Notes: generated by a model from the letters alone, not told the origin. A stretch of 64,000 nt of DNA from Kalaharituber pfeilii (GCA_015179045.1 WHUZ01000045.1:372001-436000), one strand, 5' to 3'. Positions 20,465 to 31,449 are shown, counted from the first letter of the stretch. Made by a program: numbers and translations.

Positions 20465-23400
20465 CTATGCCCCTGCCCACTCCAAGATGTCTCTAAGTGG
20501 GTCTGTGTCCTTGCTCTTCGGAGGAGTGACCAAGTCTTGCATGCCTCCTGGCCACTTTCGTTTCCATGTCCTGCACCTAGTGAGCACATGTTCAGTAGTC
20601 TCCTCCTCCTCCCCACACCATCGACATTCTGGGCTGTCTGCTTTCCCGATTTCGTACTGCCATTTCCGTAGTAACTTGCCGCCCAGTATTCCTGCTAGTG
20701 TGGCTATGTGTCGAGTTCCAAGTCTTGTCAAGGGACGGTAGCTGAGCCCTAGCCGGTTTCTCTCTGTGGCGCGCTGATGTCTCGAGGTTTGTCGTATCCC
20801 ATCTTCTGTTATGGTTTCATCTTGGTAGGGGAGGCATGTGCCTATTTTCGCAGCTGTGTCTGCCTCGGTGTTCCCTTTGACTCCTATATGGGACTTGACC
20901 CACATCACTGCAACGTCCCAGTCACCTCGGTCTGTTCTCGCTTTCCAGGCGTCTCTAACCAGTTTTGCCGGTCCTTTGTGGGTGGGCTCTCCCTGGGCGA
21001 TCTTTAGGAGCTTGGATATCGATACCTTAGAGTCGGTTATGATCAGGAGTTCCCCAGCTTGATTGCGTAATGCTTCGCTCATGGCAATGAGTTCTGCATC
21101 ATTGACAGTAGTCTGTTCCCCTAGGTATGTGGAAGTAGAGGTGTCTTTTGCGTAGGTGCCTAGGCCTGTCTTGTAATCTATCCTGCTCCCGTCAGTGTAG
21201 ACGGAGTTCCACCCCTCGTCCTCGGCATTGGCTATGGCATTCTCGAACTCGAGCTTGTCTGCGTCCGCAGGTAGTGCTGGTAGGATGGCTAGTGGTAGGG
21301 GGTTGTTGTGTGAGAGAGACCCCCGTAGGTACCTGCACTCATTATCCCTGTTTTGGATTATCTCATCGTGGAACCGTAGGGCCCTGGCTTCTACCCTCTG
21401 GCGTTCTCCTTCTAGGAATGTTTGGGCTGATTCTAGGTTGGCTATTCCTTCGACTACGTCTCGCCTGGTACCCCACGGGGCTGCAGTAATCTTCTGTGCT
21501 ACTGTGTATTGCCATTTTTCTATGTCTTTGATCTTGGTTGCTGGTGGAGACTTTCTTGAGTAGTCCTGCCATGCCCAGCATCCCCATGTGGCGATTGTGC
21601 GTGCGATGCTTGTATATATCTGTCGTTTCTTGCATGGTGTGAGGCGAGTTAGTCTCGATGCCACTCCCCATGCTGCCTTCCCGAGAAGTAGTCTCTTCTT
21701 ATGATGTCGAGTAAATTTTAGCTCCCAATCTACCGTCAATCCGGTTAGCCTATAGTCAGGGCCTTTTACCCCAATTATTAGTGTCTCGGACTTGTTTGGG
21801 TCAATTTCGAATCCATGCTCTGCTGCTGTTTCGGTGATTTTTGCCCTGTGTATCTTTATGGCTTGTCGGAGTTTTAGGAGTGACGGATGTGAGATTACAC
21901 TGTGGAAATCATCGACATATGACCTGGTGAAGTTGTGTTGGTCTACCTTCTCTGCCACAGGTGCTACACCGATCAGGAATAGTACCGGGGATAGTGGAGA
22001 TCCTTGCGGTGTACCATCTGTCATCCTCCCTGTAGCTCTCCTTTTGCCATCCCATGTCATGTTGTAGTTGGTCGGCATCATAAAAGCTTCTACAAAGCTC
22101 GCTAGGTTATGGTCTGTTTGTCTTATTCGAGCAACCACCTTGTCCCTTCGAAGAAAGTTAAAAGCTGACTTGATATCGTCTCCCACTAGGGCTACCCATT
22201 CTTTCTTCTGTAGCCTCTTCTCTGTCTCCTTCAGCCCTTGTCGCTGTAGATCCTCTGCACCTCGATGGCGTCTTCCTCCAAGCTGAGTGTCTCTGAAAAG
22301 GTCGTCTTTTCTTTGTAGCAGGTCTGCGATGACTTTTTGACCTAGCTTCGCTACTGTGTTCAGAAGCGTTATGGGTCTCCAACTCCCTACCTGATCTCTG
22401 GGTTTCCCTTTCTTGAGTATCATAACCACCTCAAAGCCTCTGGCAAAATCGTAGTCACCGTTTATATATTCTACAATTCTCTCTCTTACAGCAGTCCATA
22501 GAGTCGTACCCTTCAGAAGCTTCAGTAAGCCATATTGTATGCCATCGGGTCCCGGTGCTGATCTTGGTTTAGCTTTTGTTAGTGCCTTTTCTATCATCAT
22601 CCTGGCTTGATCTTTTTCAACGGTGAGTCCTGTTGGTCTGATAGTAGTGGTCGTAGTTTCTTGTCCTTGTGATATGAAGTTGCGCTCAATCAATACCTTA
22701 GCTATCTCCTCGTCTGAGCCTGGTATCCCCATGAGGTCTCTTTGGCGGAAAGGGTCTCTTGCTAGCCTGAAAATATCCCATGGTGAGGTGATTCTGTCCT
22801 CTTCTAGGAAGCCTTCCCAGTATTCCTTCTTCTTATCTCTTATTATCTCCCTAAGTAGTCTTCTCGCTCTTGTTTTCTCTGTGTGGCTAGCCCCGCTCTT
22901 TAGAATGGTTCTGGTCATTTGTCGTGCCTCTTTTACCTCCTTGTCGAACCATCGTTTCGTGCGTCTGGTGATGTATGCATCTTTTGTAAACTTTTGGCTT
23001 AATTCACATAGTAGTTCATACCCATCAATACCTTCGGCTAGTTTTCTGTTGCCATATTTATCAACAAATTCTTCCCATTTGTCCCAGTCTGTTACTTTAA
23101 TGGTTTTGGCCTCTGTCTTCTTTCTGGTATCCAATGTTCCGATAATCATCACATGGTCTGTACCAGAAATCCATGTTGTCTTTGTTGTTTTCCATTCCCT
23201 GGGTCTTGCGAATACCAGGTCCAAGAGTGCCGTTCTTATCTGTCCATTGATTGTCCGTGTCCATGTGATAGTATTTCTATCTATCTGTTGGAGTAGTCCT
23301 CGTGCTTGGAGGGTGTCTTTTAGTAGTATGCCTCTAGTATCTTGTTTCGGAGACCAGTCATAGTGATGGCTGTTGCAGTCCCCTATTATCATATCCGTTA

Positions 23401-23734
23401 CTCCTATCTCTTCCAATTCCTTCTCAATATCGGTGTCTCTGTTCCAGTACACTCCAGTAATCATTCGGTCGTCTAATTGTACTGTGATGTGGTTGGCTTT
23501 GCCGTCTATTTTCATGCTCATTATTCTGTCCTTCCTTACGTAGGCTGTTATTGCTCCGCTTTTTATAGGAGAATGTACGTTCATATAGCTTGGATGAAAT
23601 GTAGTTCCTCCCCTTGGTGCTCTCCAGCATTCCCCTATAAAAAGTATATCTATTTTCTTGTCTGCTGCTTCCTGTAGGGCTAGGTCCGTCCCCAGTATTG
23701 ACCTGCCAACGTTCTGGTATGCGACCTTAATCAT
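20465..23734 (-). CDS. LINE ORF2: endonuclease, reverse transcriptase, RNase H
   Basis: Uninterrupted 1089-aa polyprotein. Residues 1-200 are an APE-type endonuclease (QN at 7-8, GEC at 34-36, GDCNSHH at 118-124, LD at 171-172, TDH at 192-194), which nicks the target. Residues about 380-660 are the reverse transcriptase: GDDIKSAFN 518-526, TPQGSPLSP 575-583, YVDD 606-609. Residues 841-965 are RNase H with D848, E881, D901 and D959. A CX2C..HX4C knuckle follows (C1037, C1040, H1049, C1054). The domain order fits fungal Tad1-clade LINEs. The start ATG overlaps the ORF1 stop as ATGA, suggesting termination-reinitiation. No disabling change is visible. Confidence 0.95.
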   Translation of the reverse strand: MIKVAYQNVGRSILGTDLALQEAADKKIDILFIGECWRAPRGGTTFHPSYMNVHSPIKSGAITAYVRKDRIMSMKIDGKANHITVQLDDRMITGVYWNRDTDIEKELEEIGVTDMIIGDCNSHHYDWSPKQDTRGILLKDTLQARGLLQQIDRNTITWTRTINGQIRTALLDLVFARPREWKTTKTTWISGTDHVMIIGTLDTRKKTEAKTIKVTDWDKWEEFVDKYGNRKLAEGIDGYELLCELSQKFTKDAYITRRTKRWFDKEVKEARQMTRTILKSGASHTEKTRARRLLREIIRDKKKEYWEGFLEEDRITSPWDIFRLARDPFRQRDLMGIPGSDEEIAKVLIERNFISQGQETTTTTIRPTGLTVEKDQARMMIEKALTKAKPRSAPGPDGIQYGLLKLLKGTTLWTAVRERIVEYINGDYDFARGFEVVMILKKGKPRDQVGSWRPITLLNTVAKLGQKVIADLLQRKDDLFRDTQLGGRRHRGAEDLQRQGLKETEKRLQKKEWVALVGDDIKSAFNFLRRDKVVARIRQTDHNLASFVEAFMMPTNYNMTWDGKRRATGRMTDGTPQGSPLSPVLFLIGVAPVAEKVDQHNFTRSYVDDFHSVISHPSLLKLRQAIKIHRAKITETAAEHGFEIDPNKSETLIIGVKGPDYRLTGLTVDWELKFTRHHKKRLLLGKAAWGVASRLTRLTPCKKRQIYTSIARTIATWGCWAWQDYSRKSPPATKIKDIEKWQYTVAQKITAAPWGTRRDVVEGIANLESAQTFLEGERQRVEARALRFHDEIIQNRDNECRYLRGSLSHNNPLPLAILPALPADADKLEFENAIANAEDEGWNSVYTDGSRIDYKTGLGTYAKDTSTSTYLGEQTTVNDAELIAMSEALRNQAGELLIITDSKVSISKLLKIAQGEPTHKGPAKLVRDAWKARTDRGDWDVAVMWVKSHIGVKGNTEADTAAKIGTCLPYQDETITEDGIRQTSRHQRATERNRLGLSYRPLTRLGTRHIATLAGILGGKLLRKWQYEIGKADSPECRWCGEEEETTEHVLTRCRTWKRKWPGGMQDLVTPPKSKDTDPLRDILEWAGA

Positions 23735-25167
23735 AGTCTTATTTGTCGATACCCTGGTGCCCTATATGGGGTCGCTTTCTCCTGTGCTGCTCTCGCTCGT
23801 TCACACCCTTCCTCGTGTCCGCCTTTCTTTCGACAAGCCTGGCATGACTTTGCAAATGGAGTTTCATTGAGGTCGACTGGGTCTTCGTAGTCTCGCCTTG
23901 CTGGTGAGCTCTTCAGATGTTCTGGAAGGTTGCGTTGTCTGGGGAGCCACTCGATTACCTGTCCCACTACGAAATGTCGGCAGTATCCATCTGGAGCAGT
24001 GTACCTATATCTTCTGGCTTTATTCGAGGTCTCCTTTCCTAGATCCTGTCTTAGGTATAGCTTTATTCTATCACCTCTGAAGAGTAAGCCTGATTTTAGG
24101 GTCTCGACTACTCCATCAGTCACAAAAATGGATAGTGCCTTGTTTCCTTGTGTTGGGACCTGTTTGTTAGTTAATCTGCGTACTGATCTATTGGCCAATA
24201 CTCCTGGATTGTCAGCTCTCAATTCTCTCTCCACCCTGCTCGGAGCCTCATTGGTTCCTATGTTAAAAGTTACTAGCTCAACCATTCTGTGATCCCAGTC
24301 GACTTTTAGATGTTGGTGTCCATTGCATGTTGCTTTCTCTAGGGGGCCTAGAGACCTAAGTCCTTTCTTATACTGAGTATCTGCCATGATTAAGATTCTT
24401 TCGTGGGGGTATTCTGGGTCCAGGGCAACGAATCTCACTTGGTACTCTGCTTCCGTTCCTAGGTTTCGATTGATCCTGTTTCTCATGGCCTTTTTGTGCT
24501 CGAACACTGAGTGTGATCTTGGATCCTCACTAATACTCTGCCAGTTTTGCGCCCCAAAGACTCTCGCCTGCCACAGTTTCTCCTTGGGTATTACTTCTTC
24601 CTCACCCTTCTGTGCTGGCCCCTTGAGTAGTGTCCGCTTTTCCTCTTGTCTCTGAGTTGGGGTTCCTGCTTGGGGTTTGTCTTCTCTTGTGAGTTTGGCT
24701 TCTTTTACTGCCGTAGCATATGATTTCCTTTTCTCAGTGGATTTGGAGGGTTTTGTCTCATTCTCTGGTGTCCTCTCCTTGCTTTTCTCTCCTTTATGTG
24801 TCGGTATGTTGGGAGTACTACTTGTGCCTCTCGTCTCGGCCCCCTTCTTATTGTCCAGTTTCTCAGTGGTAGGAGCACCCTCACTGGTGGCTGTTTTGTT
24901 AGTATTATTTCTAGCTGTTCTATTGGTAGCTGCTCCCTTTCGTCCATCTCCTTGTTGCTTGGATCCACCTCGTGATTTCTTAGGAAGCTGTACTGTAGTT
25001 GTAGACTTTATCAATGGTTCTTGCGCCGGGCTTGAGTTTGTTGGTATGCTGTTGGACATGTGTATGGTGCTCGACATGTCTGTGTTGTCTCGCATGGCTA
25101 TGTCTCTGTCAATTTCGATTGCGTGCTTGCTGTCTTTGAGGTTCGTATTGGTGAGGTCATAATCCAT
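23731..25167 (-). CDS. LINE ORF1, Gag-like RNA-binding protein
   Basis: This 478-aa frame lies directly upstream of ORF2 and shares the ATGA at 23731-23734 with it. The first 180 residues are polar, Lys/Thr/Glu-rich and probably disordered. The central part (about 210-400) is folded-looking. The C-terminus has a zinc-knuckle-like CQACRKKGGHEEGC. Such ORF1 proteins are thought to coat the element RNA and form the retroposition particle. The start chosen is the first ATG after the target-site duplication, only 20 nt inside the element. Confidence 0.88.
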   Translation of the reverse strand: MDYDLTNTNLKDSKHAIEIDRDIAMRDNTDMSSTIHMSNSIPTNSSPAQEPLIKSTTTVQLPKKSRGGSKQQGDGRKGAATNRTARNNTNKTATSEGAPTTEKLDNKKGAETRGTSSTPNIPTHKGEKSKERTPENETKPSKSTEKRKSYATAVKEAKLTREDKPQAGTPTQRQEEKRTLLKGPAQKGEEEVIPKEKLWQARVFGAQNWQSISEDPRSHSVFEHKKAMRNRINRNLGTEAEYQVRFVALDPEYPHERILIMADTQYKKGLRSLGPLEKATCNGHQHLKVDWDHRMVELVTFNIGTNEAPSRVERELRADNPGVLANRSVRRLTNKQVPTQGNKALSIFVTDGVVETLKSGLLFRGDRIKLYLRQDLGKETSNKARRYRYTAPDGYCRHFVVGQVIEWLPRQRNLPEHLKSSPARRDYEDPVDLNETPFAKSCQACRKKGGHEEGCERARAAQEKATPYRAPGYRQIRL

Positions 25168-25636
25168 ACTATCTCCTCCTTCTTCTGTAGTATCGAGCGT
25201 CTACTGTACACAGTGGGCCCGATATCCTTCCGTTGATCATGAGACAGTTACTACAGTACGTAGAATTAATTCTAGCCTCGTTTCTCATTGCGAATGCACG
25301 TATACGTACTGTACCCGCCGTCCATTGAGCGTATTCCTAATGTTGCAAGCGGGTTGCCGTCACCAATGGGCTTACCCTCAACGCCGGCGACAGGAGCTAA
25401 GAAGCGCCTTGGCGACAGGCTTGGCACGCGCGCTTGGCACGTTGAACCCACAGTTCTTTCCTCAACCAAGTCTTTGATACATCGCCCCTTTTTCAGCCGA
25501 CACTTCGACTGAGGCGTCAAACGAACCTTTCAGCGTACACCTCTCGACTGAAACTTCAACTAAGACGTTAAACGGCGCTTCAAGGGAGCTTCCCAGTGAG
25601 TCTTCAAGTGAGCCTTCATTGCGCACAACTCAACAG

Positions 25637-27740
25637 ATGGAACGCTACGCTTGCTCCGTCCCCAACTGCTTGTGCCCTGGCAGTGCTTTTGCGGCAACGG
25701 TTGTGCAGCGTGCGGATGGACACACCGCAATCGACATCAAGCCCTGCGGGACCTGTGGGCATGGTTACACTGTGCATGCGCAGGAACCCGCGAACGCACA
25801 CCACCAACAGCTCGCCCAGGGGGAATCCGCGACGAGGGTCGCCGAGAGGTCCCTGACAGCGCACGCAGCGACTGCACACCTCCCAGAGCCCTCGCGACAG
25901 CAGCAGCACCGCCATATCACGCCGCCACGCGCTACAGCGACGTTGAGGAAGGCACCACGCAGTCCGCCAGTGAGGCCCGGCGGTGAGGACCCTCTCTCGC
26001 TCCCCCCGTGCAGCGCTGGCTGACATATGCAAGAGCGTATATGTCCCCGCGCTGAGACAGTGGCCGCCTTGCTGGCATGCGTTCTCCGCAACAAGGTTGT
26101 CCTCGTCCAGGGCGCACCCGCGAGCGGCAAGACCACTCTGCTGGGTCTGTTGTACTACCACATCCGCGACGTTCACGGCGATCGTTTTCCCGTCTTCCGC
26201 GTCAACTGCTGGAACAAGCGGCCCCGACCTGGCGAATCCACTCCCAGCTGGCGCAATTATATTCTCGAACAGACCGATGAGGAGCTTGACGTTGCTACAC
26301 CACCTGGTCCTTACGCGCTCCTCATCGATGAGGCACAAATGTCGTATTGGGATACCCAATTTTGGGTGGAATACATCAAAGAGACTGCGCAGGGACCTCC
26401 TGATGTGGGCAGCGACGCGCATGTTGTGCTGTTCAGTTCCTATGGAAGCGCAGCCGCGGGGGGTTATCCTGAGTCGCACGAGGCCACACCGCCATTTCTT
26501 GCCCCTGGCCAAACCGTAGGCTTTGTCCCTAACCTGAAGGATGATGGCTGGGGCCCTCCAGTTGGTCTGCTCTTCACCAAAACCGAATTCGAGGATGCAT
26601 TCAACCGCTCCAACACTGGCCGCCTACCGCCAATTAAGCCCGGTCCCAATGCGATTGACTGCCTGTTCCAGGTGACGCAGGGCCATCCGGGCGCGTTCCA
26701 CTCGCTCTTGGACTCGCTCTATCTGTTTCCTGTAGCCCCGCCCATTCTCCATGTTTCGAACTATCCTTGCTAATGTTCTGCGTTAGCCCTCTCGCAAGCT
26801 TATCCAGAGTGGGCATCCCGTTAGTGCTGCATTTCTGAACGACGTGTACTTTCCCTCATTCACCACCTCCTTTAAATACCTTGCCAACACGCCGTTCTGT
26901 CGTGGGCTCCCCCAGACAGATGACTTGGCCTTACCGGAACGGGCGGCTGTCCTAGAATACATCCTTGTGCATAGGTCTCTGCCGGCCTCTGTTGCGTCCA
27001 TCTGGCCACCTGAGCGCCAGGAAGCACTCACTAAATGCCACCGAGCAGGCTGGATCCACCTACATCGTGACCCCGAGACACAACCTTCAAGGACTAGTAC
27101 CAGCAATTACGTCCTGGCCTCGCCCCTACACCAGTGGTATCTGAACCTCCTTCTTCTACCGCCGTCTATAATTGACCCCGTCGATAAGATCGATGGTTTT
27201 GCAAACGCCTTTGACCTTTGTTGCGCTGCCGTACGCAAATTCCGGCCCCGCGCCTTGCGTCATGCCGCCCTAACTACTACCCCTACGACCGGTGCTGCCT
27301 CCAGCTCAATTGTCCCCAGCCTTGGCCCCGCTGCTCGCCCGCGACCCCGTGAAGCCATCTTTCAGGATGAATTCTACCGCGCCACCTCCTCGCTGCTACC
27401 GCGTGCCCTGATAGCAGTTCCGGAATGTGGCGACGTGGGTCGTATTGACTTTTTCGTTCCGCACGTCCGGTGGGGAATTGAGATTGCGCGCTTCAGCCAG
27501 GACCTGGATGAGCATGTTGACAAATTTAGCAGCGGTGGAAGTTATGCAGCATGGGGACTGCGAGAGTGGGTTCTATTGAATTTCACAAACAAGGTGCCGA
27601 AGCGACAGAGGGAAAACGCAGGAATTATAGCTGACGGTGGCCTTTACCATGTGTTAATGACGGAGAATTATACAATGATAGAGGTTGTGCGTGATGATGG
27701 CACCGTGGTGATGGAGAAACACAGGCTGTTAGAGGAGTAA
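25637..27740 (+). CDS. Crinkler-type P-loop NTPase with PD-(D/E)XK-like nuclease
   Basis: Three exons by my model: 25637-25982, 26034-26731 and 26787-27740, giving 665 aa. Intron 1 (51 bp, GTGAGG..CTGAC..AAG) removes an in-frame TGA; intron 2 (55 bp, GTAGCC..CTAAT..TTAG) restores frame. The N-terminus has a Cys/His motif (CSVPNCLCPG..CGTCGHGYTVH). Walker A is GAPASGKT at 142-149 and Walker B ALLIDEA near 210-216. The C-terminal domain reads GRIDFFVP..WGIEIARFSQDLDEHVDKF (from about 567), matching the restriction-like nuclease of fungal CR-type Crinkler proteins; the usual Lys after the Glu appears replaced. Known relatives are called effectors in pathogens and occur widely in fungi; the role here is unknown. 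The open frame extends upstream without ATG, so a further 5' exon is possible. Confidence 0.78.
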
Positions 27741-27812
27741 ACTTCGTTGAGATTGGGACGGACACCGAGCGATTATTTATGTGTATACCACGCTCGGCCA
27801 TAGTACATAGGG

Positions 27813-27813
<1 letters not shown>

Positions 27814-27844
<31 letters not shown>

Positions 27845-27896
27845 CAATACTTGCATGCCGCCAGTAAATAGCGCTAAGCGGGGTTACGTGATTAAA
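27814..27896. mobile_element. Chimeric LINE/SINE tail
   Basis: About 30 T are followed by ATCAATACTTGCATGCCGCC (minus-strand LINE tail), then GCGCTAAGCGGGGTTACGTG (plus-strand SINE tail). It lies about 75 bp beyond the stop of the Crinkler-type gene and could influence its 3' end formation (inference). Confidence 0.5.
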
Positions 27897-28069
27897 CAGA
27901 AAGAGGATATACCACTTCTAGAGCCCCAGGAGGGAGGAGGCAGAGAAGAGGGAAGTGTGAAGGTGAGCCAGCCAAGCGGCGGACAGAAGACGAAGTGCAA
28001 GATGATCACAGCGGAAGGTGAGAGCGAGGCTCACACTCCTGGGTGCCTATGCAAGCGTCATGTACATTA

Positions 28070-29540
28070 GTACTATAATCTACGATAAGGCTATAACTGG
28101 ATATCCTGTGGTATTGCATCCAGCCCCGCGCCGCAAATTTCTTCTCCGGAACCCTGCAAGTAGATATGTAGATACATTGGATATGAATCGAAGCGCTGAG
28201 CTGATCCAGTATAAGAGGTTCGAGTACCTGGAGGGGCGCTGCAGCTAGACTTGAACATTCCTGGCAGCGTGAGATACCAGGCGGAACCCAGGTTTCTGTG
28301 ATGAACGCACATATAACATTGTGATGCTATTACAGTTGTGAATACGGTATCCCGCGTTTCAGTCACACATGAAGCGAAAATGATTCGATACGTTTGCACA
28401 GGAGTCAGTGAACGGCTACAACAGTTCTAGATAACCTATTGTTTTACTCCTGGAACAAATGCAATATTTTCACATGATGCTAACCTCCGTAGTTCAGCAG
28501 CTGTGCTTACAGCTTCAGCCACTGACCTGCAACCACCGACTCCCCAAAGGAAGGCACCCGACACCTTCTTCGGTACTCGTATAAAGCTCCAACTTTTCTA
28601 TCCCAAATTCATCTCCACATCAAACTTCATCCAGATCAATTCCGCAACGATTGAGCAAAGGCTAGGGTCCTTCCCATTCCTCAAGGGACCTGGCTTTTCT
28701 CGAGTTCGAGTGGCATTTGCGGACGTTAAATGAACCGGAACTGAAGTGATCCCTAACTGCTGCATGACTTGATCACATTTTGTCAAGCTCTCGAACTGAT
28801 ATACGTGCCCGAAGTAGTCCTGAGCACGCTATCAAACGACTGACTCAGACCGGGTCCACTGCCGACTGCTGCGCCCACTATATGATGGACAGATATCATC
28901 CACTAGACTACTGCCTTTCGATGGATCGGAGCTGCGGAACGAACGTACGACCTAATGTGAGTGCGAGTGCGAAAGCATGTGGAAAGGAGAGAAGAGAAGG
29001 CTGTTGATTGTATGTGCTACAGTACAGAAAGTCTATATATATGATCACCATGAACGCCTCACGTGCTGCCGTTATCTCCACGTGCCATCCATACCAAGCT
29101 TATCTTTACCCATCCCGCCGCCGTCACCACACCGCGAAGGCATGAGGGGCCATTGTTAAATCTTCTTACCCTCATTTTTCCTTATCTCCTGCATATGGAT
29201 TTATTCCGTCATAGCCCCTAGCACGGTATACTGAAATCGAAAAGTCGAAAAGTCCGTTGCAACGCCCGCACCACAACAAAAACTTACGCATCCTACATAC
29301 AAGTACAACATATGCCCGGCAGAGATAAAGGCCCCCATCTGATTATGATTCCATAAAAATAAATAAATAAGTAAACAAAAATAAAAATAAAAATAAGATG
29401 AAAATAAAAATTTAAAAAAAAAGGAAATTAACTGATAACAAATATAGATTTCAGTCTATAGCATAAATATCTTGCAGTGTCAACTACATATTCTTCTCTT
29501 TACTCTTAGCAAAAAAAAATTAACAATTTGGTAACAGCTA
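28070..29540. other. No convincing gene; decayed LINE tail
   Basis: Short open frames (for example plus 28503-28733) carry no motif I recognise. At 29200-29235 TTATTCCGTCATAGCCCCTAG and CACGGTATACTGAAAT look like a decayed plus-strand hairpin tail. 29340-29420 is an A-rich simple-sequence stretch. Confidence 0.4.
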
Positions 29541-29545
29541 TTACT

Positions 29546-30059
29546 GTCACGGAGGTTGACATAGTCGATAGAGAGTCTATGATCTCCTAATGAGGTAGTC
29601 ATTACTAGAACGGTCGCTCCGTTAGTAGTGTAACACCATTAGGAAATAATAGTAAGCACTAAGCAGGAAGCCTAGGGTTGATCAGGACAGGACGCTGTCA
29701 GTCACCTACGGCTTGGCAGAGTAAGCCGCCACAGGGCCCTAATTAGAAATGCTACTCCGTTATCTCTAGAAGAGATAACTAGGCTAGGTTTAGTGCTAGG
29801 AGGAGCTGATAAGTCTGAAACCTGATAGGTAACGGACCGGACCGTGTATCCAGTAGGTTGGAACAAGGCCTCAGCCTCCGTAGAAAGCCACTGTCAGAAA
29901 GGGCACTTAGGATGGGATCCAGTAAGAGTATTTAACTTGAGCTGGATGGCCCGCCCCGACAGAAGAACCATTATCAGTGAAAGCTGTAACACTCCCGCTT
30001 AAAGTTATTTCTGTATAAGAATATGTTCTAAGTTTTTTATTCACATAATCGGCCGTGAC
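29546..30059. mobile_element. Possible solo LTR
   Basis: The stretch begins TGTCACGG and ends CCGTGACG, a near-perfect inverted terminal pair, and its interior resembles an LTR (structured, GC-rich, TATAAG-like sites, T-rich end). A 5-bp duplication is not evident, and GTAACA at 29985-29991 offers an alternative end. The flanking 30060-30700 is AT-rich without genes. Confidence 0.35.
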
Positions 30060-30947
30060 GAAGCACCCCCGTTATAATTACAGCTAGTTAATGAAAATTG
30101 TTTAATTTGCAAATACTGTAGTTCACTACTTTCCTGGATACCCTACTTTCTCAGACATATTTACTACTAAAGCTATGTAACTTTTGTACTCAATATCTCA
30201 ACAACCATAATAGTATTTGTGAATGCACTTTGTATAACTACTAGTCAAAGTAAAATTCTTGCTATTCGAGTCTAGCACTTTTTCTTCATCAGAAATTGTA
30301 GGTGTAAAGAGATTATGGCTTATCACATTTTTGTTGAAAGGTTTAATATTTATTTGTATGAGATCTCTATATAAATATTACTACTCCTGAATTCTGCATG
30401 CTACACCTACAATCAATTCATGAAAAAAACTCAGACTCTCATATTCTATAGGATCACTTAGTCTAAAACTATAAGTAAGGTAGTTACATAATACCTGTAG
30501 TAGTTGTAAAATTATTTACAATATTTATATTTTCTATAGAAACTATTTGTATCCGAATAATGCTTAAAAGTAGATAGTTGTATACCAAACTCTATAATTC
30601 AATAAATGAAAGTAAACTAAATACAGCACCTTACTATATTATTTTAGGTAATTTTTGACATATACTATTATAGCTGTTGAAATTAGTATCAAAGAGTAGA
30701 ACTACAGTATATGCCTAGCGAAAGCCACGATAAATGGATGATCAAGCTAGAATACATATCTAACCACCTCGGAGGGATTGTCGAGTACTTAGAGTGACGT
30801 CCGTATGCATATCTTTGTGGTAACCCGGTCTCTAAATGTATGCAATGGGTCCCGCGTGGAGCACAGGGGGACAACCTAGGACAGGAGTGAGCCCTCGCAC
30901 AGATGGTTCACGTTTTACCCAACCTACTGGAACCTTGTTGGGACGAG

Positions 30948-31131
30948 CAGTGTTTCCAACGGGCCGGCCAGGCCAAGGGTATGGCCTGGGCCGGCCTGGA
31001 CCGTGAAAATCTAAGCCTGGGCCGGTCCAGGCCGCCTGAATGTTTCAGACCGGTCCAGGCCGGCCCAGGCCATCAGAAGCTCCGCCGGGGCAGCCCCAGG
31101 CGGTTTCAGGCCTGGCCGGTTGGGAACACTG
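30948..31131. mobile_element. GGCC-rich inverted-repeat element (hAT-like MITE)
   Basis: This 184-bp unit starts CAGTGTTTCCAACGGGCC and ends GGTTGGGAACACTG, inverted ends matching the hAT-like element at 55986-56906. The interior is nearly all GGCCTGG/CCAGGCC repeats and is highly self-complementary. No matching 8-bp duplication is seen at the ends, so it may be an old or rearranged copy. Confidence 0.6.
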
Positions 31132-31449
31132 AGATTCACGAGCCAAGTGGTCTGCATGCATACATACTATTCTCTAGATGTAATTCATAACGGCGAACCA
31201 GAAACAAATTGCGATCATCAAGAATCCTGGGTTATGAAGTCAAGTTTATAATTCAGACCGCACTGGTATTTAACACCCCTTGATTGGACTGAGAAGCCGA
31301 GGGCCCACACGGCCTCCCACTTTAAATTAAAATCTAACACAGGCTATAATATACACAGGAGGAAATGATTGTTAAATTTGTTGTTAAGAGAGTGAAAAAA
31401 TGGCATGTATGCAAGTTCTGCGAACAGCAATATGATGTCCCACTCTCGA

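Larger units (their letters stand above)
20337..25187 (-). mobile_element. Apparently complete Tad1-like LINE with 12-bp TSD
   Basis: This 4.85-kb non-LTR retrotransposon lies between duplications TAGTATCGAGCG at 20325-20336 and 25188-25199. From its 5' end (right) it has about 20 nt of leader, ORF1 (478 aa), ORF2 (1089 aa), a short 3' UTR, the shared hairpin tail and 20 T (poly(A) on its own strand). Endonuclease, reverse transcriptase, RNase H and knuckle motifs are intact and both frames are open, so it may be active. The very short leader could mean slight 5' truncation. The left duplication lies within the right-hand duplication of the preceding LINE. Confidence 0.92.

Noticed and set aside
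22623..25162. Plus-strand frames of 161-246 aa across the complete LINE
   Set aside because: They are antisense to ORF1 and ORF2, whose domains are unambiguous.
29546..30059. Full LTR retrotransposon
   Set aside because: No second LTR, no 5-bp duplication and no coding remnant; kept only as a possible solo LTR.
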